From assembly GCF_001522545.3 (NCBI RefSeq), contig NC_031773.1, positions 44,560,786 to 44,624,785 of the forward strand: a stretch of 64,000 nucleotides of DNA, given 5' to 3'. The translations under genes were made by a program, and so were the position numbers. Below the pieces are notes generated by a model. The model was given only the letters and a program-made list of their open reading frames with translations, was not told the DNA's origin and ran no database searches. Below are positions 1 to 13,400 of the stretch, one piece after another. Origin of the DNA: Parus major. Taxonomy: Eukaryota; Chordata; Aves; Passeriformes; Paridae. Numbering within the stretch: the stretch's first letter is position 1; each line of letters starts with the position of its first letter.

Positions 1-9
1 TTTTAGTGC

Positions 10-275
10 AACTGTAGCAATAGGTCAGGGGGTAATGGTTTTCAACTAAAAGAAGGAATATTCAAACTAGATAAGATGAAGTAGTTTTTTACAGTGGGGG
101 TGGTGAAACACTAGAAGAGGTTTCCCAGAGAGCAGTGGATGCCTCATTGCTAGAAACATTTGAGGCCACGGATGGAGTTTTCACCTGGTCTAGTAGAAAG
201 TGTCCCAGCATGTTGCACAGGTGTCCAACTGGATGACCTTTAAAGGTGCCTTCCAACCCAAACTATTCTATGAAT
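10..275 (+). mobile_element. CR1 LINE 3' end, truncated and diverged
   Basis: This matches the conserved 3' part of bird CR1 elements in order: ggtaatggttttcaactaaaag, then gtggtgaaacactagaagagg, cccagagagcagtggatgcc, and a terminal gatgacctttaaaggtgccttccaaccc followed by attctatga. CR1 copies are normally 5'-truncated and end in short ATTCTATGA-type repeats with no poly(A). The left end is uncertain because it is at or beyond the window start. It is too mutated to code. Confidence 0.85.
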
Positions 276-2358
276 TTTAAATTTGTGCATGAGACAAAGA
301 TTCCCAGCTGATTAAAGTGGACCAAAGCTTAAGGCAGGGCTGGCCTGTCTCCTTCAGAATCTGACAGGTGTGGTACAATGTATTTTAGAAAAACACACAG
401 CAGTTGGTAACACAAAAGCATGAATTTAGGGTCAGAAAGTGCCACATCTATCTGCCCTGCACATAAGAGCATAGAATAATGTGGTTCATCTCTCTGAATA
501 CATCTGATACTAAGACACTAAATGTGGAAATCAGTTCTCAGTTTTAATCATGGGATGGTTCTTTCATAAATTAGTGTTTGTCGAAGAATTTTTAAAAGGC
601 AAAGCCCCTTTAAACTCAGTTTATTTCTATTTCACACTATATTAGTTTATGGAATATACAAAAAGGCTACTTGAAGATACATAAAAAAGAAACCAACCAA
701 TAAAAAAAGAGAAAACTTAAAAGAAGAGCTACAATACCAGAAAAATTAAAAATATTCTAGGAGAGTAAGCAAGAAAATAAGAGAGGGGAAACACAGGAGC
801 AGAAGTCAAGGGGGAATATTAATTATAGATATAGAGATATACATAGTAATAGTTCTATGTGTTTATATATATACATATTAATAGTTCTAGGGAACTCTAA
901 CCAGAGCTGCAGTACTCAACAAGTGCTTTCAGTCTTGCTGCATCTGTCTCTCCTGTCAAGCAGCTCCTTTGATCAAAATACTGAAATTAGACATCTCTGT
1001 CTTTCATTTCTGCTATGTTCTTTGTCTACATTCTCACAGCCACAACAGCTCTATTTTACTGCCCAGATACAAGCTGAAGTTTCCAAATATTTGTTGTGTG
1101 GACACTGCTTAGTTTGCTGTTTCTCTACAGATGAAGAGAATTGCAGGGAGTTTTTATTTTTACTGTGTGTCTTGGCTGAAGGCAATCATATTATATGCAA
1201 CTTTTCTCACAAAAATAACAATGACATTATTTTCTGAATTACATTTTATTTTCCTGCTTTAATTAAACCTATAGATTTGTCACTGAAAATTTCTGACAAA
1301 GTCATAATAATGTTCTCAGAATCACAATCACAACAATCATAGGAAAACTTATGACAAAATCAAGGAGAAATTTAAAGTAGCTAAAGTACCTTTGAAAAAC
1401 TATATGTTGACTCAATTAAAATGAATAGAATAACCCCAAATAGCTTTTAGTTATTAATTTTAGATGGGGTGTTTTTGTTATCTTAATTTTGACAAATGCC
1501 TTTTTTTAAAAAAAAAAATGAAAGCTTCCTCACATGTTTAGCTGTGCTGAGAGTGAGTTTTCTTAGCATATTCCCTATTCACTCAGCAATCCTTCCAGCT
1601 GTGCCACATGGGAAGCTCAGCCATGCTGTTCTGAGTTGTAAACCAGGTTGTAAAATCAAGGCTATTGCTAAGCAAACCCTCAGTCATGAAGGCAGAATTT
1701 TTTTGAAGTCATCAGACATCTTTTCAAGTCCTTATATACTTATTTCTTTGGTGTGCAGTCTTATCTGTGGTGTTTGACTCCTGAAGGAGGATTAGTGCAT
1801 TCCTGGGCCTCAGATAAAAGATGTCCCAAGTGTTGTCCCAACACTTGGTGTCCCAAGTGTTTTCTGCATTCACTGTAATTTTCCAGAACCATTTGAAAAC
1901 AAAGAAACTACATCCCAAACAATATGAAAGAGTACAAAGCTCAAAGCTGAAAGCCAAGCTTCTTGCATAGCTGGAAGTAGGTACCAGGATCATGCCTGAT
2001 TCCTGGACTAACACAAGGAGAAATCACCACTTTGGGAGAATTACAATAATATCTGAAATACTAAGGGCAGAGGAAGCAAAGTTCAACTAAAACTAAACAA
2101 GTGGAAAGACAACAGAAGGGGTCAAAGAGAAGGAACAAAATACTGAAAGTATTTTTAGCCTGTTTCATGAACCCACACCTTTCTTGTGAAGAGTTGGCCT
2201 ATACCAGACAAAACAAAGCAGAAATCAAAAATCCCAAACACACATGCCCATTACTATACAGACTTGTATTTGCCATCACAGATACTGTGAATTGGAAGAT
2301 ACCAATACATACACAGAATGTACTTTTCCTTCAGCTAACTTTACAGAGAGAACCCCTA

Positions 2359-2448
2359 CCTAAAAATGCAAAGTTTCATTCTAAATCCTCATGAGATTGT
2401 AAACCTAAAAATGTAAAGTTTCATTCTAAATCCTCATGAGATTGTAAA
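2359..2448 (+). repeat. 45-bp tandem duplication (two copies)
   Basis: Copy one (2359-2403) and copy two (2404-2448) differ at a single base: cctaaaaatgcaaagtttc in the first against cctaaaaatgtaaagtttc in the second. Both continue attctaaatcctcatgagat to tgtaaa. The near identity points to a recent local duplication. Confidence 0.97.
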
Positions 2449-5400
2449 CAAATTCATAGAGATTGTACACTTAAGAAACAGATTGGGATGGAGGGGAAAA
2501 AGGAAAATAGCTTAAGCAGGTAAAGAAGTCATTTGGTTCACTTTAAATAATATTACAAAATCTTATGATGAATTTCAGCCTTTTCACTTTAGTTTTCAAC
2601 CTTTTGACAAAAAGGTTATTTGATGAGCTAGGAAATTATCTGCCCTATCAATTGCATTCTTCAGAAAACAGAAACACTGCTAATATGCAGATCCACTGTT
2701 TGTAACAGACCACAAGAAAAGTTTGGAAGTGTTATGCATGAGATTGTAATTGTTCTGCTTCCTCTACAATTTCAAAGCCAGTTAATACAACTAGGCTCCC
2801 ACATACTCTTTAATTAAACATGTGAATGAGACAGACCTCTTTCTGAATTTCACATATAAAGACTACGATTGATTTGGAAGCATTACCCGTTACTGAGGGC
2901 TAGGTGTGACTCTCATCCCTTGCACACCCTCAACACCGCCAATCATACTAGCATAAGCATGGCACACAAGTCTTTACTGGGGCACTCTCAACAGGATCAG
3001 GAACACTTAATTGACAGCTGTGATCCTAGAGACAACAAGAATAATTTTTTAGATGTAGTAGATCATCTCTCCATCTCTCGCATCCCACTCCAGTGACACA
3101 GCTGGCAGTGTCATCTGCCACATCACTACATCTCCAGTGGCCTCCAAGTATTTGCTGCTCATTATCCTGTCTCCACCCTGAAGGTCTCTATCTCCTTACA
3201 CAAGAAATTCCCTTCCCACAATTTCAGTGGGAATACCACAGATCTGTCAGTAAGTACATGGTATTATTTTTTTTTCATAAATCTACCAAATTTCCACTAT
3301 CCTAATTAAAAGGTAGTTTTCAAGGTATCAACTGTTTTTTTCTTGTGAATGTGGGAAGGCAATGGTGCTTTTTTGGAAGGTGTCTTTGCACATGTGACAC
3401 AGACTAGCTGAATAATAATACTGATTCAACCACATTCACCAATATGAGGCCATTTTGTGTTGAATTTTATTTTTTTTGCACAGTACAACATTCAAAACCT
3501 ACTAAATCAAAACTAGAATAAAGATTTTACATATATAGAAATAAACTTGATTTTTATATAAACCACTAGAGAAAAATTGATTTTCTTGAAAGCACTCAAG
3601 TATTTATTAGGATTTTATAGACTGTCAAGAGTCACATAAATCAGGAGATCAGGATATTTTTCATTTATATCTGAAGTAATTTTTTTTTTAAGTGTGAAGG
3701 AACAAAAATTGAACATAATTTAAGCTTCTAGTCTTAGTAGCAAACTCGGCTGAGTCATAAATATCACTGAGGACAGCTGTGATGATATAAAATTTACTGT
3801 GTACCAGCTGTTCACTGAGAGTATTACATTAAGAAATTACCCCTTCCAAACATAAATTGTGGTGTCCAAAGTACTTGATGTAGTAGTTTCCCTTCTACTA
3901 AGGGGACATAAGATTTTACACAACGCCTTCTAGATACAAAAGAGAATAAATAGACTTTATTTATGAAACAGAAAATGTAATCATTATCTGGTTTAATGGC
4001 AAATTTGCTTCTGGTCTGAAAGATGCTCTAGCTACCAGAAAGAAAGTTAAGAAGGTAAAACTAATTTGAAGAAAATAAGAGTATGTATTGATATTCTGTT
4101 AAATACCCCTCTGCTCTAAGTATTAATGCAATTATATACTAGAAACTCTGCAACATGAACACTTCAGAAGTGTCTTATTTAATGGCCTACAGAAAATCCA
4201 CAAAAATTACTTCATTGTAACTTAAATACCTTTGCTTGCATCAAGTTCTCTAAGCAGAATTTAACATTGATGTGATGAATCCCAGCAAGGGGGCAAAGAG
4301 GCGATAGGAAAGGTCAGCAGGAAGGAATCAAACAGAACTCCTTAAAGAGACATGAGATGAGACCACATTGCATTCACAATAGCTACAGTGTTTTGTACAG
4401 AGCAAGAGAGCTGTAAAAAATCCCTACTTGGTTACAGAAACCTTGCAATATAATTACAGAGTAATGTCACTGAATAGGCTGTGAAGCTTGCTCCAACCCT
4501 GAGCAAATTAGCCTGTTATGTTGCATTTTAATACCAGTTCTCAAGCTAGAGGCAGCTTAAAGATGGCATAATTGTCTGTTTTGCAGAAATATTCTCAACA
4601 ATTTAAGTAAAATATCAGGGCTGCCAAGAAAGACTAAGGGAATTAGGCTTTGTATCAATTTGCCCATCATGCATAGATATCTTTAAAAATACTAACCTCT
4701 TTATTTTTAATTGTCCCCAAGAACAATGTTATAAATCATTAAAATAAACTTTTTTTCTTAATGGAAGACTTTCTAATTAAAGCAGAACAGAATGAAGAAG
4801 AAAAGACTGTAGTCCAAGGTAAAATCTTCTGTATTTGTGACTCAGGAGGTACTTCTAGCATTTTCAGTTTACCAGGTAAATTTTGAAAATCTGTTTAATA
4901 TTTGTTTGCCTAAATTTCCTCAGGTGCAATAACATCAGTCCTCCTAAAGAGCTTTAAGAACTGCTAAGGAAAACAGCACTATAGGAAAGTTAAGTATTAT
5001 CAGCATCTTTTAAGGTGTTTGTCAGACTTCACCATAAACCCTGAATTTTTCAGAAGTCCTTTAAAATTGCTTATACTGTGGTTTTTTACTTCTCTAATGT
5101 TTGTAGGCATCTTTTTTAATATGAAAGGAACTGAATATATGTGAGAACAAATTTAACTACAGAGTATACATAGTGTCATAATATATATAGTAAATTGAAA
5201 AATTGGAGAATGTTTTACAAAGCCCTCTAGCTATAATAATGATGTGTTACTCCTAGACATACATACTTCAAAAGCAAATGGTTATGATTTAACTCCAAGA
5301 AAATGAATTTAAAATATTTAAAAGATTTGAATGACTAAATATTATTTTGCAAAACATGATTTTTCACACAGTATGATACAATGAATTTAAATCAGCGGCA

Positions 5401-7525
5401 GATGGTACCTAGTATTGTCACTGAGAGGACTGATATGTCAGACAAGGTAGTAATTTTTTTTCTGTTTAAGACAAATAGGGTCTCTAGGGTCTTTGAAAGT
5501 CATTATATATTGGAAGGGCAGCTAGAAATATGGTGTTCACTTAAAACATTTATTCACTGTGCAACTTTACACAGAAAAGTAAGGAGAAAAACTGCATCAG
5601 GAGTCTGCAATGTTGTCATGAATGCCAGGTTCAATTAAATCCTTTGCCTCTTTATGATCTTTCCCACAGCAACCCATTTAGATTTTAGACTTCTAGTCAT
5701 TAACATTTTTTTTTTGTGATAAAAACTGCATTCATATTCTTTAATGCTGTCAAGAAAATCCTCCCAAAAATCCCCAAATAATCTCTGCAAATATAACCTT
5801 ATTTCAGAAGCTGTGGCTGGCTCACTGACTATGACAGAGATGACCACTAACCATAGAGCTTTCTGAAAAACAAAGCAATATTTTTTTGAGAAGAGACATT
5901 TTCAAGAAACTATTTAGGTAACTAGGCAGTCATTGAGCTTACTGCCTAGAACCTGATATGATCTAAGGTTGTCTGAGTAACCTACAGAAATTAATTCCAT
6001 ATGAAAAGCAACATCCCTTGAGATTTTATACCTGCCTCTGTTGTGAGAGCTAACCTTATAAAATATGAAAGTTGAGACTCTATCAATCCAGCTACAAAAA
6101 TTCCATTTAAAACACTGCTCTTAATCTTCTCACAACACAGCTCCAGCCTCCAGAACAGGGTATCAACCCTGTGCCATGCAGCCTTTCCTCATTGCTCCAA
6201 GTTATAACCCCAAATCATATTATCTGCCTCCTCCTCTCCTACACATTTCATCTTTCCAGCAACTGACTCAATCCCTATGCTTTCTTACACTTCTTATCTA
6301 ATTTCCCTACCAAGGAAAGGTCACTGATAAGCAACGCTGCACAGCTGTGGAAAATGTTTTATCTAACTGAATGTAGTGCAATGCAAAAATAGAAGCCCAG
6401 GTGCAAGATACAGCCTTCTATGTCAATATAATTTTTGTCTGTTTAGTGTGCTCTCTCAGGACTAACAGGTCCTCACACAGGTCTATGGGTTAATTGTTTT
6501 TATTTCCTGAATTGCTGGGTTATCACACGTTCATTGTACAACACAGAAATATTGTGAAATGGAGACAATACTGACCTCTGTAAGAAGGTATGAAAAATAA
6601 TAAAAATACATGTTTAAAACCCAGGTATTTTTCCACCTTTACTACAATCAAAGATTATTCAACTATCTCCCAAGCTGTTTCTTTACTGAATACCATCTAT
6701 TTGCTGTTGGATTGAGGGGAGAAAAAAATATTTATATTGCCAGAGAATTATTGCTTTTTTTATTTCCAGGTCTCTCTCTCCTGGGTTCTCTAGACCCATT
6801 TCTTCTTATTCCAATGATTGCTAAAACTTCCCAGAGAAGATGCTTGTGTTGTACCTAAATGTCATTTGTATTAAATACCATCCATTCACTTTAGCTCCAA
6901 GAGCAGACTGAGACTCTCAGGGAGGAATACCATCTCTAAAGGCTGCACACACCCAGGATGGGGTCACTGCATCTAGTCCTTCCTAAGTACAGGCAGTGGT
7001 GCTGAGAACACTGGTCTGAAGAGTTCAGAAACCATCCACAGACATGCCATAAACTACAGGTCCCCAAGCAGCTCCTCCATACTATTTAAGACACACAGCA
7101 CACAAAACCCTCCAGAGCTTGCACTGCAGTAAGTTGGCAGGAGAGATCAAGAATACTTCAGATGTCCTTGGGTCTTTTATGCCCACGCAATTCTTTATGT
7201 GAAAATACCCAGAGGATCCTCTGCCATACCTAACATTCATGAAGCTGTTCCTGACTAATCCATATGGTGTGAGCATCTGCCACTTCTCAGTATAATGTTC
7301 ATTTCCAGAGTGTCGCATTTCCCACAGATAGCATGAATGACTAAAACTTAATAATTTTGTGATAATTCTGCTTCTGGGAAAACATGAAATGGTGAAAAAC
7401 TGACATTATCTTTGGTATTTGCAAAGCCTCCTGAAGTGAAAGAATATATGGTACTGCCTCAGTACACATTTAAGGACTATATTTCTTGTCAGGAGCATTT
7501 GCTTAAGGAGTTTGTAGAAATGTGG

Positions 7526-7806
7526 GGGCTGGCCTCTTCTCCCAGGAGCCCAGAGACAGGACAAGAAGAAATGGCCTCAAGCTGTGCCAGGGGAGATAAA
7601 ACATCAGGAAGAATTTTTTCACTGAAAGGGTGAAAGCACTGGAACAGGCTCCCCGGGAAGCTGGTGGAGTGACCATCCCTGGAGGTGCTCAAGAAGTGAC
7701 TAGATGTGGCACTTAGTCCTATGATTTACTGGGCATGGTGGTATTTGGTCAAAGGTTGGGCTTGATGACCTTGGAGGTCTTTTCCACACTTAATGATTCT
7801 ATGACT
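7526..7806 (+). mobile_element. CR1 LINE 3' end
   Basis: Typical CR1 blocks appear in order: ggctggcctcttctcccagg, gacaggacaagaagaaatgg, aaagggtgaaagcactggaac, aggctccccgggaagctggt, ggaggtgctcaagaagtgac, and the terminus gggcttgatgaccttggagg followed by aatgattctatga. It is 5'-truncated at about 280 bp. The open frames of about 70 codons on both strands here (7412-7633 and 7489-7692) are relics of, or chance within, this element and not genes. Confidence 0.93.
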
Positions 7807-10451
7807 TTGAAGACACAAATGTCTTTAGAAAGCAAATCATGTAATGTTACTGTTAAGAACTAGAATGCATATTTGTACATGGTTTAAATGCGTTTTATTT
7901 AAAAATACTGAAAACGAAATAAAGTCATAAATCAAATTTTGTTTTTTATTTACATTTGAGTACAGACCTTTTTTTTTCATGTGGTCTGCAAGTGATTAGT
8001 CCCTGCATGAAGTGAATTCATATTGAAATTGCAAGTATAAAACAAATTAGTCCAGTCTGCATAGAGAAGTGACTAATAATAAGATAAAAACCTAAGAGCA
8101 ATAATTTTGCTGTCAATTCTATACCTTGGCAATTACTTCTTAAATAGGCTGGACATATCTTAATTAATAATATTTTAAAAAACACATGTGGAAAAATATT
8201 CTTTTTTCTCAAGAAAAAAACACTTATTATATTTTTTTTCTCTAGAAAAAGACCAGGTTTACATTTAATTATGCACATGGGCAACTTCACTCCTTCAAAC
8301 TGACCAGTTAATTCCAGCTTACCATGCATGTGAGCAAAGCCAAATGAGTATGGAACTGGTACACAGATTGCTGTCTCTCTACAGACTGTTTTCTCCTGAT
8401 ACTAAAATAGCTACAAGGCTGGATTTTCAGTTCAGCTGTAAGTGTTACAGAAGACACACCACTCCCACCACCCCCACAAAGAAGGGACATTTTATACAAG
8501 CAGAAAGCAAAATCACCACATACGTTAGCAAAAGGGCAGCTTTCAAATAACAAATTAAGTCTCTACTCAGTTATTTAGTACCAGAGACATGTTGAATAGT
8601 GACTTGGCTTTTTAATACCCACACCCAGCCTGGCTATGTAAAAAAAAACTTGTGGATAGTCCCTGCCATAGTGTTTTATTGTTTAGGAGACTGCAAAACA
8701 TAAAACCGTAAAATTTGGAGCCTGTTAGACTACAGATCATTGTGATGATGGAAGATGAGGAAGGACAAACCCTCAAATCCATCATCTCTCCCTTCAGGTA
8801 CCAGAACTCTCTACTAAAAATGTGAGCAAAAAGCACCCAAGTGCCTTATCCAAATGTGCAGAAAAGTTATGCTTCATTAATTTATGCTAAAATTTAATTT
8901 TATTTTCATCACCGCTAAAAGGAGTAAAAAAAGGAATAAAATGTTTCATTTTTCCTTTCCCTGCATATAAGCATGTTCTTAAAATACCATCTTACTGCCT
9001 CAGGAAAATAAATGTTAGTGTAAGAATTTCACCTTTTCTCATTGTATAAACTCAACCTCTCCAAATATTTCTAAAATATAATTACTGTTTTTGATATTAC
9101 AACATCTGATCCAAGAGTACTTAATGTAGCTAATACTTTCAAGAAGCATACCACAGTTATTTTTGATCTTCCACGTATTTCAACATAATTGAAATTGGTT
9201 CAATTTTGCTGTTTATTAAACAAAGATATTGAAATTTTCAATTGGCAATAGAACAAATCAGATTGATAAATTTTCTTGAAGTACTGGGCCTACCACTCTC
9301 TATTTAATCCAAGAGAAGGAGCAGTTGAGTGTCTTTTTATCTAACAGGAGCTCAAGAGTGAAAACTCTCAACAGGACTTCTGAAAATAATCTGCCCAGGA
9401 ACCCTGTTTCACAGAGCTACCAATCTTTTGGGCAACACTTGATCTGTGTGCAGAGAATGTGAAGCTCTAACAAGAGTTTGGGATTTTCTGCACATCTCTA
9501 TGCTACATGTTTTATGTGTGGCTCTCAGCAGGTCATGCCACTTGTCACTGCTTCGGTTTTTTTCTCTGATAAGACCCCCTCTAAGAGCAGTGGCTGATGG
9601 AAGCTCGTGTCCTCAGATATGCATCTTTAGCTCTCTGATTTCACCCAATGCATCAGCTCCAGCTTCATATTTCTTAGAACTCTCAACACAAAATACCACA
9701 GATTTTATCTAGTCCAGGGAAGGTTATTCACATTTCACTTACTAAAGTGCAATGGGCAACGCTTTCCTGACAGCTCCTAAGACTGCACAGCCCTAACTGC
9801 ATTCAGGTTAGAAGTGAGGAAGAAAGCACCAGCCACATCCCAGTCTTGGTATTTTACTGGTTGCTCAGGCAACCAGCTCAACTGTGAGGAAACTAAACAT
9901 GGAAAAAGTAATCTTGCTGAATGGAATTCCACTTAATTCAGAATTGGTTTCCAGTTTATAAAGTAGTGTGATGTTACATAATACCAGAAAAACAGTCCAG
10001 ATTTGAGATGTATTTTACATCAACAAAATTGTAAAAGAACTGATACTAACAACTTATATTATTTCCAAACTGCATTGAATCATCAAATGTATTGAATCAC
10101 TAAGAAAGCTGAATTTTAAGCTTGTTTTTCTGAAAAAAATAGTAACTGTTATTCAGCAACATTGTCATAACAAATAAAGAATTAAAATATTTGTGACTAA
10201 TTTCTGTGATATCTATGTGAGATTTATGGAAGCCATTCTCTTACTAATGTCTCAGGAAGTTTTATGCCAGTAAGAAATAATGGATAAGCTCTTCTGAGTC
10301 GAATTACCCTTCTGATGTACTGAAAAAAAGCATGGGCTTTATAAAAATACTGCAATCTAAACCTGAGTCCTATTGGAAAAAAATAAGGAAGTCGTAGCAC
10401 AGTCCTGGTACCAGCTTTCATTTTGTTTATATGGTTCAAGTGATGTCTCAC

Positions 10452-10480
10452 AAAAAAAAAAAAAAAAAAACCAAAAAAAA
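10452..10480 (+). repeat. Poly(A) tract
   Basis: Nineteen consecutive A are followed by cc and eight more A, then a C run. Nothing upstream is recognisable as a processed pseudogene, so it may be a simple A-rich tract. The minus-strand open frame 10224-10487 reads through it as poly-Phe and is not credible as a gene. Confidence 0.9.
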
Positions 10481-13400
10481 CCCCCAAAACCTATGTTTGA
10501 ACTTTTAAAAATATGAATTAGTATTGGAATAAAGAATATTAACTATACCAATAATATTACCTCCCCTCCCAGTACTTTAGAAAAAATATTTACAATAAAG
10601 CCAGCTCTAATTTTAGCTGTCATTCTATAGCTGCATTTTGCAGAGCTTAGTCTTCATAGATACTCTGAATTTCATTTGAGAAAATGAATATCATTTGACA
10701 CAAAAAGAAATATAGTCAGAGTATGTTAAGCCAGAAGGACAATACAAGCAACTGAAGAGTTGACAAATACCAGCTTTGTTGCACAGCCAAGAGCTCAGTA
10801 TTTAGCATATTGAATTACATTAGAAAAATAGCAGATGCATGGTCATTCCTTGTATTTTGGGAAGGGGGAAGGGGTACCTCTTAAGACAGAAGATCAGTGA
10901 TAAAGATGTTAGGGCCACAGTTACTAATTCTAAGCAACTATGTCTTAGAATAAGTAATTTTCAAAGCATCAAACACAGAAGAAAAAGCTAAATCATAGCA
11001 ATGAAGAAAATATTGAAGTAGACACTGCAGGTCCTCACAGTCCTTCTTTTTGTATCTCAGTTTTAATGTAAAATCCTAAGAGTTGGCATTTAACCCAGTT
11101 TCTCAGCTACACGCTAAATATACATACTTCATATTTTATGTATGATTTCCACTAATAAGAAATCTAACAATAATATGTCACCTACAATAGTGGCTGCATT
11201 TCATATTTTATATTCAGTGTAGACATGAGCTTATCTCACTTTTAAGAGAAAACAAGTATTGGTCTACTCCTGTAGTCACACATTAGCTTAAAGTCAAGAC
11301 ATATTCCTCTACTGTTGGATATAAGCCTTGCATGTTCTCTTTATTTGATATAAATATTCAAGAATTCAGGATCCATACTTCAGTTTTTAAGAGAAATTTA
11401 AATTAATACTTCTGTATTATGTTTTATTTTAAAATATGGCTATTCTAAGAATCACTTATTTGGTTGCTTTATAAACTGAATTGGATCAATCTCTCAGTTT
11501 TTCAAGTTTATCTCTAGTATTTTACTGCTAGCCTCAAAAGAAAACAAAACCAGAACAATTGTCGTTAATCAGCGCTTTCATTTCTCAGTATCATAGATTG
11601 AAAGGCTTATATTGTTTGCCTTCACAATGCTATACTATGTATACACAGATAAGTATGCAATAATTTCCTTTGCAAAATAATAATAATTCTCCTTGCACAG
11701 AAATAAAGTAATAACTAGAAGCACAATCAGTCCCACAACTGCTTTGATCCAAACATGAAACACAGTGTAACTACTGCTAACAGGCAGCTGCCTCTGAAGA
11801 ACAATGACAACTATTCAGGAGACTTAGGACCAGCAGCACATCTTTTCCTGACACAGAAATTAAACAATACACTTTCCTTACCTCACATTTTAGATAGACA
11901 AAGATGTTACCTATATCAGATAAACCGTGATCAGCTTCTGAATGATGCAGAAGCCAGGAGAGAATTAACATCAGCCATAACTGAAGGCCTTTTGTTCTTG
12001 GTTTGTCTTTTCATAAAAAGTTGAACCTATGTGTTGGAAATTCTAGGAAAATATGACTGTGCAGAAGCATATAGAAGCATTTGCTTAACTTAGAAGATTC
12101 TTTCTCTGCATTAAGTTTATAGATACTTTAATTAAGGAAGTACTTCATTTTATTTTTTCAATATAAGTTATATTCAGCAAAGAATGTGCCACTTATTGTA
12201 TGAATTAATCCTGATTATTATGCCAATAATGCCAAATTAAATCAGTATCATTCTGTTCTTTAATCAAATTGACATTACTTGCCTTGCTTGACTCAGTTTG
12301 CATTAAGCACATATCAAATATTGGAAAACAAAATTACATGCAAAATTTGGGACAAAAAAGTAAAGTAATATAGACAAAAACCCAGTTCTAAATGCTACAT
12401 TTCAATGTTATGGAATTTGAAGAAAAGTTTATATTAGACTGATATTATGAACTGACTTAAATATTTCAAACACCATGATGAATCCTTTGATTAAAAATAT
12501 TTTTTAGAAACCTGCACTGCATCAAACAATCATAAGAAATCTTACCTAAACTGAAAGAAATGTCTCTGTAACTAAATTAACACTGACAGCTGTTTCATAA
12601 GGGCATGGTTTTTTATTGATATTTCCCTGAAGAAAGTTCAGTTTCATGATAATAAAGTAAAAACAGGTAAAAACTTGAAAGATGAGAATATTATGCTGCA
12701 AGTTTTTAATGCAGGGCGAGATTAAATTTCCACCTGCAATTTTTGTGTTCATTTAATTTTCCCTGTAATAAATTACAGTACAAATGTCAGTGATTAGAGT
12801 ACATTACAATTTTCTTTTTAAAGATGCAAAAGGAGCTTCATGAACACAGCAACATTTTGAGTATCAATTTAAATTCCTTGGAGTGAATTTTTACCATCTG
12901 GGAAATGCTTCACACTTAACTTATTTTCAGTAACTCCTTGCAAAATACCAGGGCAGCACAGTTTTCACCAAACCTTTCTTTATCACAATTCTATAATTCC
13001 AATATGCTATCTAATTATATAAAAATATGCAGAATCACACTTGAACCATAATTGGGAAAAATTGTATCGGTTTTGCTTATTCAGGCTTTGAGCTTCAAAC
13101 AGCTTTGGTAAATACTTCAATGGAAAGGTAGATTTCTATTGATAACCACACTTTTCAAAAGAGTTTTCATGTTTACTGTGCATCTCTGAGTCCAAAAAGA
13201 GGTTCAAAGTGACCAATAGATGAGATCAAAAGAGAATGCTCTATAAACTTCTATTTCCCAAACACTACAGCATATACAACTAAATGATGCAATCACCTTT
13301 CAAAGTTTGTATAAGCATCTTCCAGCCTATTACATGTCCCCATACAGAGTATTCCAAAGCAGTATATTCTGTTTACTGTTCACAGAAATCTGGACACAGA

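Noticed and set aside
4761..4818. ATG-started stretch MEDFLIKAEQNEEEKTVVQ followed by gtaaaa on the plus strand
   Set aside because: There is no upstream acceptor or promoter signal, it is only 19 codons, and it is on the strand opposite the host gene.
7412..7692. Open frames on both strands
   Set aside because: They fall largely within the CR1 3' end at 7526-7806, which is non-coding or relic sequence.
10224..10487. 87-codon minus-strand frame
   Set aside because: It starts in the poly(A) tract (poly-Phe on this strand). The remainder has no recognised motif and no splice sites.
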